Source of the DNA: DASUZD01 sp036377055
GTDB lineage: Bacteria > Actinomycetota > Thermoleophilia > Gaiellales > Gaiellaceae
Assembly (NCBI GenBank): GCA_036377055.1
Contig: DASUZD010000080.1
Coordinates: 1-15,794 of the forward strand
Reading direction: 5' to 3'
Length of the DNA stretch: 15,794 nt
Of the stretch, positions 7,901 through 12,612 are shown in pieces. Every line of letters starts with the position of its first letter. The stretch's first letter is position 1. Under the pieces are notes generated by a model. That model had not been told where the DNA came from and did not search any database. It saw nothing but the letters and a program-made list of their open reading frames with translations. The position numbers were made by a program, and so were the translations under genes.

Positions 7901-8237
7901 CTTCGAGGCGGGCTACCGGGTGTCCGTCAAACTTGGCGATGGTGGAGACTTGATCTACAGCAAGCCCGCCGGAATCACGTGCCCCGCCACCTGTGATCAC
8001 ATCTTCCCAGCGGACCACATCCTTTACCTCAGCGCGCGTGCAAAGGCCGGGTACACCTTCAGCGGCTGGCTCGACGCCTGCAAGGGACAGCGGTACGTGT
8101 GCAAGCTCGCGGTCACGGGGCCTCTCTCCACGGAAGCGACCTTCAAGGCCACGCCGACGTCGACGCCACCGCCTCCTCCGCCGCCGCCCGGCCTTATCCT
8201 CGCTCCGTGGCTAGACTTCCACGGCCTGGGGCCATAG
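4968..8237 (+). CDS. Transmembrane STAND (NB-ARC-like) NTPase with six extracellular InlB-B-like Cys4 repeats
   Basis: A 1089-residue signal-transduction ATPase of the NLR-like STAND type. Domains: Gly/beta motif (12-42), basic linker (58-75), NTPase with Walker A GVAGVGKTY (101-109), Walker B ALVVLDSAE (171-179), sensor-like FVVGSRSR (197-204) and the GxP-type LSGHPLEI (249-256), then a winged-helix-like region (about 285-355). TPR-like helices span about 385-500. One membrane helix lies at about 515-547, with Arg on its N-terminal side, so the N-terminus should be cytosolic. After a glycine linker come six repeats of about 78 residues (564-1059), each ending near GW..C.....C..V and each with four cysteines. 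A PPPPPPPP tail closes the protein. The repeats resemble the divergent InlB B-repeat family. The last 10 bases lie inside tRNA-Ala. Partner of the upstream small protein; a defence or envelope-sensing role is inference. Confidence 0.9.
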   Translation: MSSAARPQSEAAAVATGEGAVAVAGDVVESIIVTGDNAEIRLGFGAPVGAILSLLGLSRRPRKKARKTPLLRRPKPCVDLVDRQSQTAELFAGADAVNVSGVAGVGKTYVLAAALAREEALALPDGVVYLYAKGKRREDLLQALFEEFYDCKPPFKATEAAIRKDLERKRALVVLDSAELERDDLQQLLADVPGCRFVVGSRSRILWDGAGISLTGLELDDALKVVEQELGRPLHEIEAEPARRICVALSGHPLEIRQATAIVREDGSSLADVAAGLPSSGGGSALAKLALDRLTEDQRRILEALAAFGGVAVGAEHVGPIADVADPAADLKALERRRLVESHSPRYSLAGNLVESTGLGDPGDEIFERVVSHFVGWLERTRGRLGAQLVEAEPLLALLRTALRGQRMREAIALGRGLADSFSAARRFGTAAEIHEGVLHAARATKDRAAEAWALHQRGTHAAALHGPDAGAEDLRHARRMREELGDHVGAEASETNLVTAVRAAQPPSPFMRLVYGILRLPLLVAVLVAASVVALPTGTALGVYYGVHHGGGGGGGDGTTPQGILVVVKAGKGQGTVTSDTGAIDCGSACRDTADAGTTVKLVARADQGSRFTGWRGSGCTGTGACTVEIDGNEKVTATFVPVRTALLRVTVTGRGTVTSSPGTLRCRSRCEARFVRGSSVILAAKELAGSKFVGWQDAPGCSSDRTCTVSLHAATVSVRAVFVRPANTQVLKVTVTGAGAGSVVSVPPGIDCGSTCDAPFATGASVTLVPQAADGSQFTGWSGDCTGTGPCNLQMTDTRAVTATFGRASTPTETLTVKIGGNGTGTVESKPTGIKCPAARCSALFPVDTSVTLIQHADPGSTFAGWSREECGDADECTVTVRAGVAPVVATFNAVPQERLHVELTGGHGGRVTSDPPGIDCPDTCDASFPRGSNVTLTAAASSGFTFVEWKTHDAHCPDTSPCSVVMDRPASVGAIFEAGYRVSVKLGDGGDLIYSKPAGITCPATCDHIFPADHILYLSARAKAGYTFSGWLDACKGQRYVCKLAVTGPLSTEATFKATPTSTPPPPPPPPGLILAPWLDFHGLGP
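5001..5093 (+). other. Gly/beta motif, copy 2 (N-terminus of STAND protein)
   Basis: Residues 12-42 include ATGEGAVAVAGD and SIIVTGDNAEI. Spacing and key residues (VA, GD, IVTGD, final R) match copy 1 at 4872-4955. Receptor N-terminus and partner C-terminus carrying the same motif is the arrangement known for bacterial amyloid-signalling (BASS-like) NLR pairs; assignment to a specific class is not possible by eye. Confidence 0.6.
6510..6608 (+). other. Single transmembrane segment of the STAND protein
   Basis: Residues 515-547 are hydrophobic (LLVAVLVAASVVALP in the middle), preceded by an Arg-containing flank and followed by a poly-glycine linker. It divides a cysteine-poor cytosolic half (4 Cys) from a cysteine-rich half (24 Cys). 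Confidence 0.8.
6657..8144 (+). repeat. Six tandem InlB-B-like protein repeats, four Cys each
   Basis: Repeats span residues about 564-641, 647-724, 732-807, 816-893, 901-979 and 982-1059. Cysteines fall at 587/591/621/627, 668/672/703/709, 754/758/787/793, 838/843/873/879, 923/927/959/965 and 1005/1009/1038/1045. The usual pattern is C-x3-C then C-x5-C. The aromatic F.GW (V.GW, VEW) precedes the second pair each time. Conservation is at protein level only; the DNA is diverged, so the duplication is old. Confidence 0.85.
8212..8217 (+). promoter_or_regulatory. -10 element (TAGACT) of tRNA-Ala, inside the STAND gene
   Basis: TAGACT lies 10 bases before the mature tRNA 5' end, within GCTAGACTTCC (8210-8220), identical to the rplU promoter core. 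No clear -35 is visible because the region encodes a proline run. Confidence 0.5.
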
Positions 8238-8300
8238 CTCAGTTGGGAGAGCGCCGCCATGGCATGGCGGAGGTCGCCGGTTCGAGCCCGGCTGGCTCCA
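8228..8300 (+). tRNA. tRNA-Ala (anticodon GGC)
   Basis: A full cloverleaf can be drawn: acceptor GGGGCCA/TGGCTCC, D-stem GCTC/GAGC, anticodon stem CCGCC/GGCGG with loop ATGGCAT, T-stem GCCGG/CCGGC with loop TTCGAGC. The anticodon GGC is at 8261-8263. The G3-U70 wobble (8230 with 8297), the key alanine identity element, and discriminator A (8300) are present. CCA is not encoded. Its first 10 bases, including the TAG at positions 8235-8237, are also the end of the STAND reading frame. Confidence 0.97.
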
Positions 8301-8307
8301 TAGCCGC

Positions 8308-8349
8308 TCGAAGTCCGCTCACGCTCGCGCGTGAGCATGACGACTTCGA
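8308..8349. terminator. Two-part hairpin after tRNA-Ala
   Basis: Outer stem TCGAAGTC (8308-8315) pairs with GACTTCGA (8342-8349). Inner stem GCTCACGC (8317-8324) pairs with GCGTGAGC (8329-8336) around a TCGC loop, joined by a 1x5 internal loop. No T-tract follows. Likely 3'-end structure of the tRNA transcript; function inferred. Confidence 0.5.
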
Positions 8350-8362
8350 CCGGACGGAGAGC

Positions 8363-8404
8363 GTTCGTGAGCCGACGCCGGCAGAGCCGGCATCGGCCGT
8401 GAAC
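8363..8404. terminator. Imperfect hairpin directly after the yihY-family stop
   Basis: GCCGGC (8377-8382) pairs with GCCGGC (8386-8391) around AGA. Flanking GCCGA/TCGGC and GTTC/GAAC extend the stem with mismatches. It abuts the stop of the minus-strand membrane protein and probably ends its transcript. Confidence 0.5.
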
Positions 8405-9430
8405 CTACGTCTTCGCCGGTGCTCTGAGCTCGGTTTCGGCGGGCTCGCCTCGGCGTAGCTCGCGGCTTCGCTCGGCTTCGGCGTTGACCTCGGCGCCGAG
8501 GAGGAGCGCGACCGCGCTCAGCCACAGCCACGTCAGCATGACCACCACCGCGGAGAGCGAGCCCCACGCCTTGTTGTACGAGCCGAACCTGCTCGCGTAG
8601 AAGGCGAACGCGCCCGACGCGAGCAGCCAGATCACGATCGCGAGGACCGAGCCGAAGGTGAGGAAGCGCCAGCGCGGGTGCTTGACGTTCGGGCTGAAGT
8701 GCATCAGGCCCGCAAACGTGACCAGCAGTCCCGCGAGGAGCAGCGGCCATTCGGCCACGTACCAGACCGCCTTGACCACCGACTTCGCGCCGGTCGCGTC
8801 ACCGATCCACGTCGAGAGGTGCGGGCCGAGGATGAGCACGCCGAACGCGAGCGCGAAGCCGAGCAGCGCGAAGACGACCAGCACGAGCGCGGTCAGGCGT
8901 CGCCTGACGAAGCCTCTTCGCTCCTCGCGCTGGTACGCGATGTTCATCGCCCACATCACGTTCTGCATCGCGCCTGTCAGCGACCAGAGGGCGAGCACGC
9001 CGCCGATGCTCAGGATCGCGACGCCGGTGCCCTGGTGCTGGGTGAGGCGCGTCAAGCTGCCCTCCAGGAGGGTCGCGGCCTGCGCCGGCAGGATCCCGTG
9101 CAGCTTCGCGATCACCGTCGTCACGCTGTGGGGGTCGGCGATCAGGCTGAAGAGCCCGGCCGCGACCAGCAGGGCCGACGGGATCGCGAGGAAGGCGTAG
9201 TACGCGAGCGCTGCCGCGATGGTCGTCATGTTCTCGCGGCGGAACCGCGAGATCGCGCGGCGCAGGATCGCGAGGTAGTCGCGCGCGGACAGGTCACGGA
9301 GGCCGGGCTCCGAGAGCCGAGGCTCGTCCCGTTCCGGCTGCGGCGCCGGCGCCTCGTCGGGCAGCGGCCGATCGCTGTAGTAGTCGTCGGTCCGGTCGCG
9401 CTCGCGACCGCTGTTGCGTCGCAGCTTCAT
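8405..9430 (-). CDS. YihY/virulence factor BrkB family membrane protein
   Basis: This is a polytopic inner-membrane protein of a family whose members were once called RNase BN; the actual function is poorly defined. The 341-residue product has a charged, proline-rich cytosolic N-terminus (1-66) and six predicted membrane helices near 69-95, 135-160, 178-203, 221-245, 256-280 and 288-314. Family signatures visible are YYAFLAIPSALL, LMHFSPNVKHPRWRF and the final GSYNKAWGSLSAVVVMLTWL block. The start at 9430 is chosen because its ATG overlaps the stop of an upstream micro-ORF as ATGA. An in-frame ATG at 9457 would add 9 residues; longer N-terminal extension reads as non-coding. It is convergent with tRNA-Ala and divergent from the MarR gene, which might regulate it. 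Confidence 0.92.
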   Translation of the reverse strand: MKLRRNSGRERDRTDDYYSDRPLPDEAPAPQPERDEPRLSEPGLRDLSARDYLAILRRAISRFRRENMTTIAAALAYYAFLAIPSALLVAAGLFSLIADPHSVTTVIAKLHGILPAQAATLLEGSLTRLTQHQGTGVAILSIGGVLALWSLTGAMQNVMWAMNIAYQREERRGFVRRRLTALVLVVFALLGFALAFGVLILGPHLSTWIGDATGAKSVVKAVWYVAEWPLLLAGLLVTFAGLMHFSPNVKHPRWRFLTFGSVLAIVIWLLASGAFAFYASRFGSYNKAWGSLSAVVVMLTWLWLSAVALLLGAEVNAEAERSRELRRGEPAETELRAPAKT

Positions 9431-9498
9431 GAGTCGTCGCGGTCGGGGTCGATCCATGCTGCGCCGACACCGATCAGAATCCAGATCCACGTAGCCAT
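9427..9498 (-). CDS. 23-residue hydrophobic micro-protein upstream of the YihY-family gene
   Basis: A 24-codon frame encodes a peptide with hydrophobic core WIWILIGVGAAWI (residues 4-16) followed by the acidic tail DPDRDD, so a single membrane-inserted helix is predicted. AAGGGAGG (9512-9505 on the minus strand) lies 6 bases before the ATG, the best ribosome-binding site in this neighbourhood. Its TGA overlaps the ATG of the next gene. It could be a real membrane micro-protein or a leader peptide that couples translation; no homologue is known to me. Confidence 0.6.
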   Translation of the reverse strand: MATWIWILIGVGAAWIDPDRDDS

Positions 9499-9571
9499 CG
9501 AAGGCCTCCCTTCTTCGGTCGAGGGTGCCCGCGAAGCACCGGCGCGTAACACCCGCCCCCGGCGCCTTCGC

Positions 9572-9577
9572 TAGCGT
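9572..9577 (+). promoter_or_regulatory. -10 element (TAGCGT) for the MarR gene
   Basis: TAGCGT ends exactly 7 bases before GTG 9585, so transcription should begin at or next to the start codon (leaderless mRNA). Confidence 0.45.
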
Positions 9578-9584
9578 CTGACTC

Positions 9585-10085
9585 GTGGCCACGACCGAGC
9601 CGGCGTCACCGAGCGAGCTTCGACAGAGGCTTCTCGACCGCTGGGCCGAGCCGAACCCGGCCGAGCGGAGCGCATGGACAGGGTTCTTGCGCGCGCACTC
9701 GCGGATCACGAAGGCTCTCGACCGCGAGCTGGCCGCGGCGCACGACCTGCCGTTGAGCGAGTACGACGTGCTCGCCCAGCTCGCTCTGCGCGACGACGGA
9801 CGGCTGCGCATGAGCGACCTGGCCGAGGCGATCGTCCTCAGCCCGAGCGGGCTCACCCGCCTCGTCGACCGGCTCGCGCGGCGTGGCCTGCTGCGCCGCG
9901 AGCGCTGCGACGCCGACTCGCGGGTCGTCTACGCGACGATCACTGCGGCCGGCCTGGAGAAGCTCGTCGAGGCGACTCCGACGCACCTCGACGGGATCCG
10001 CCGACTGTTCTGGGCGCATCTGACCGACGAGCAGAGCGAGGAGCTCGCGTCGATCGTCGAGTGCCTCGGCCGCCGCCCCGAGTAG
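9585..10085 (+). CDS. MarR family transcriptional regulator
   Basis: A 166-residue winged-helix repressor/activator that would bind DNA as a dimer and may respond to small molecules. N-terminal dimerisation helices contain LRAHSRITKALDREL. The wHTH covers about 73-130 with RMSDLAEAIVLSPSGLTRLV (recognition helix) and wing RERCDADSRVVYATIT. The C-terminal helix (about 133-164) completes the dimer interface. GTG 9585 is used; there is no Shine-Dalgarno, but a -10 lies 7 bases upstream. It is divergent from the micro-ORF/YihY unit across 86 bases, the classical position for a regulator of that neighbour (inference). Its stop is 1 base from the convergent sigma factor's stop. Confidence 0.93.
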   Translation: MATTEPASPSELRQRLLDRWAEPNPAERSAWTGFLRAHSRITKALDRELAAAHDLPLSEYDVLAQLALRDDGRLRMSDLAEAIVLSPSGLTRLVDRLARRGLLRRERCDADSRVVYATITAAGLEKLVEATPTHLDGIRRLFWAHLTDEQSEELASIVECLGRRPE

Positions 10086-10086
10086 C

Positions 10087-11127
<1,041 letters not shown>

Positions 11128-11169
11128 CCCTCCATCTTGCCACCGTCGTTCCGGATGCAAACGGAGAAC

Positions 11170-11175
11170 TATGCT
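11170..11175 (+). promoter_or_regulatory. Possible -10 element (TATGCT) for the GNAT gene
   Basis: TATGCT ends 7 bases before in-frame GTG 11183. It also overlaps ATG 11171, so only one of the two reading-start models can be right. Confidence 0.35.
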
Positions 11176-12034
11176 CGCAGCCGTGAAAATCCGGCACGCG
11201 ACGGTCGCGGACGTGCCGGCCGAGCACGACGTCTTCCGAGCCGCGATCGGCGAGCTCTTCCGGCGGCACGCGTTCGAGCCGCCGGATCCGCCTCCCGAGG
11301 CGTTCGCGGCGATGCACAGGCACCTGCTCGGGCACGACGGAGAGCGCTGCTTCGTCGCCGAGGAGGGCGACCGCGTCGTCGGCTTCACCGCCGCGTTCGC
11401 GCGCGGCGACACGTGGTTCCTCTCGTCGCTCTTCGTCCTTCCCGAAGCCCAGGGCCGCGGGATCGGGCGGCGGCTGCTCGAGCATTCGTGGGGCACGGGC
11501 TACCGAAGCCGGCTGACGCTCGCGGACTCGATCCAGCCGGTCTCGAACGGCCTCTACGCGCGGCGCGGCCTGCTGCCGGTGACGCCGGTTCTGCACCTGG
11601 ACGGCGAGCCGCGGGTCGATGCGCCGTCGGAGCTGGAGGCGACGGCGCCGGAGCCCGCGGCGCTCGCGGCTCTCGACGACGCCGCCTACGGCTTCGACCG
11701 CGCGGTCGACCACGCGTACTGGAGCGGCGGGCCGGGCCGCGGCACGCTCTGGCTCCGTGGCGGCGAGCCGTGCGCCTACTCGTACGTGTGGCCGGGTGGG
11801 CGGATCGGCCCCCTCGCGGGCCGAGATCCAGCCGCTGCGGCGCATGCTCTTCGGGCCGAGCTGGCGCGGGCCGAGTCTCCCGTAGCCGTGCTTGCGCCGG
11901 GCAGCGCGGCCACGCTCGTGCGGGTTGCCGTCGACGCAGGACTCCGGTTCGAAAAGCCGCCCGGACTGCTCCTCGTCGGCGGTGACGCCACGGTGCCGAT
12001 GGCGCTCGCGATCGGCGGTTACGCCCTGTTTTAG
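11171..12034 (+). CDS. GNAT family N-acetyltransferase
   Basis: A 287-residue acetyl-CoA-dependent acyltransferase with unknown substrate. The N-terminal GNAT domain (about 5-140) has VKIRHATVADVP, the acetyl-CoA pyrophosphate-binding motif A LFVLPEAQGRGIGRRLLE (87-104) and motif B SNGLYARRGLLP (125-136). Residues about 150-287 look like a second, degenerate GNAT-like half with AYSYVWPGGRIGPLAG but no Q/RxxGxG/A motif. ATG 11171 has GGAG 4 bases upstream; GTG 11183 (283 residues) is an alternative if the transcript is leaderless. It is separated by 43 bases from the divergent sigma factor, so the two promoters must overlap. Confidence 0.88.
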   Translation: MLAAVKIRHATVADVPAEHDVFRAAIGELFRRHAFEPPDPPPEAFAAMHRHLLGHDGERCFVAEEGDRVVGFTAAFARGDTWFLSSLFVLPEAQGRGIGRRLLEHSWGTGYRSRLTLADSIQPVSNGLYARRGLLPVTPVLHLDGEPRVDAPSELEATAPEPAALAALDDAAYGFDRAVDHAYWSGGPGRGTLWLRGGEPCAYSYVWPGGRIGPLAGRDPAAAAHALRAELARAESPVAVLAPGSAATLVRVAVDAGLRFEKPPGLLLVGGDATVPMALAIGGYALF

Positions 12035-12038
12035 GCGG

Positions 12039-12044
12039 TAGACT
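12039..12044 (+). promoter_or_regulatory. -10 element (TAGACT) before the small membrane-protein pair
   Basis: TAGACT lies 10 bases before GTG 12055 and 4 bases after the GNAT stop; no Shine-Dalgarno follows, so a leaderless or near-leaderless transcript is likely. Confidence 0.45.
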
Positions 12045-12054
12045 GCCTCGCGTC

Positions 12055-12321
12055 GTGTGGGAGCTCATCTTCTTGATGCTCGTCTTGAAGATCCCCATCG
12101 TCTACCTCTGCCTGGTCGTCTGGTGGGCGATCCGAGCGGAACCGCGGCCGCTGGAAGGGGCCGCGCGGCTCGTCGAGCCGACGCCTCCGCACTTGTCGCC
12201 GCCGCAGGTCGGGTTCCGGCGGCGCCTCGGTCCGCGCCGGCGCGACCCGCGCGGCGGGCCCTCGCGCGGCTATCCGCGGACGGCGCGCGCTGCGCTTGCT
12301 CGCGCCGAGGCCAACCGGTGA
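12055..12321 (+). CDS. Hypothetical small single-pass membrane protein, Arg/Pro-rich tail
   Basis: Not a family I can name. The 88-residue product begins with one strongly hydrophobic helix (about 3-27, LIFLMLVLKIPIVYLCLVVW). A basic, proline-rich tail follows with RRRLGPRRRDPRGG and RTARAALARAEANR, which should be cytosolic or bind nucleic acid or acidic lipid. GTG 12055 is preceded by TAGACT and no ribosome-binding site. Its TGA overlaps the GTG of the next gene (GTGA), so both are probably translated together. The coherent hydrophobic start supports this frame over the overlapping one at 12057. Confidence 0.7.
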   Translation: MWELIFLMLVLKIPIVYLCLVVWWAIRAEPRPLEGAARLVEPTPPHLSPPQVGFRRRLGPRRRDPRGGPSRGYPRTARAALARAEANR

Positions 12322-12581
12322 CGACGCCGCTCGAGGGCGAGCGCCAGCGACCGGCCGACGTCGTCGCGGGCTTTCTCTCCGCTGCGTCCATCTTCGTCAG
12401 CCTGGTGGGGCTGGCGTACAGGCCCGTCCGCCTGATCCCGTTCGCCGTCCTCCTCGCGCTCATCTCCGCCGGGATCGGAGGTCGCAACGCTCGGCTCGCG
12501 GCGTTCGCGACCGCCGCGGGCGCGCTGTGCTTCGCCGTCGGCCTGACGCTCGCGATCCTGACCGGGCACCCGATCTACTGA
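12318..12581 (+). CDS. Hypothetical small multi-pass membrane protein
   Basis: The 87-residue product has a short polar N-terminus and about three hydrophobic helices (about 14-34, 38-54 and 60-81: FLSAASIFVSLVGLAY, IPFAVLLALISAGIGG, ALCFAVGLTLAIL). The pattern of small residues recalls DUF4190-like small membrane proteins, but this is only resemblance. GTG 12318 overlaps the preceding stop as GTGA, giving coupling with the 88-residue protein. sucA begins 31 bases after it with its own candidate -10. Confidence 0.7.
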   Translation: MTTPLEGERQRPADVVAGFLSAASIFVSLVGLAYRPVRLIPFAVLLALISAGIGGRNARLAAFATAAGALCFAVGLTLAILTGHPIY

Positions 12582-12599
12582 ACCGGGGACGCCCGCTGG

Positions 12600-12605
12600 T
12601 ACAAC
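12600..12605 (+). promoter_or_regulatory. Possible -10 element (TACAAC) for sucA
   Basis: TACAAC ends 7 bases before ATG 12613, the same spacing as in front of the MarR and GNAT genes; no Shine-Dalgarno is present. The final base departs from the usual T. Confidence 0.35.
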
Positions 12606-12612
12606 TGACTCC

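Noticed and set aside
6657..8144. CRISPR or DNA tandem array
   Set aside because: The periodicity (about 235-255 bases) is protein-level repeat structure with diverged DNA; there are no short identical repeats with spacers.
4476..8300. Integrative element inserted at tRNA-Ala with att repeats
   Set aside because: No second copy of the tRNA 3' end, no integrase or transposase, and the cassette abuts the tRNA 5' end, not the 3' end normally used for integration.
8678..9574. Plus-strand 298-codon frame opposite the YihY-family gene
   Set aside because: Composition is His/Arg/Glu-rich shadow; the minus strand encodes six coherent membrane helices with family motifs.
9431..9856. N-terminal extension of the YihY-family protein to an ATG at 9856
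   Set aside because: The extension runs antisense through the MarR gene, is Ser/Arg-rich noise, and the ATGA overlap at 9430 gives a better start.
11128..11496. N-terminal extension of the sigma factor to 11496
   Set aside because: It overlaps the GNAT coding region antisense; region 1.1 begins right at ATG 11127.
12057..12581. One 174-codon gene instead of two small ones
   Set aside because: Its first 87 codons are Ala/Arg/Gly-rich shadow, whereas the 12055 frame starts with a clear membrane helix and a GTGA junction follows.
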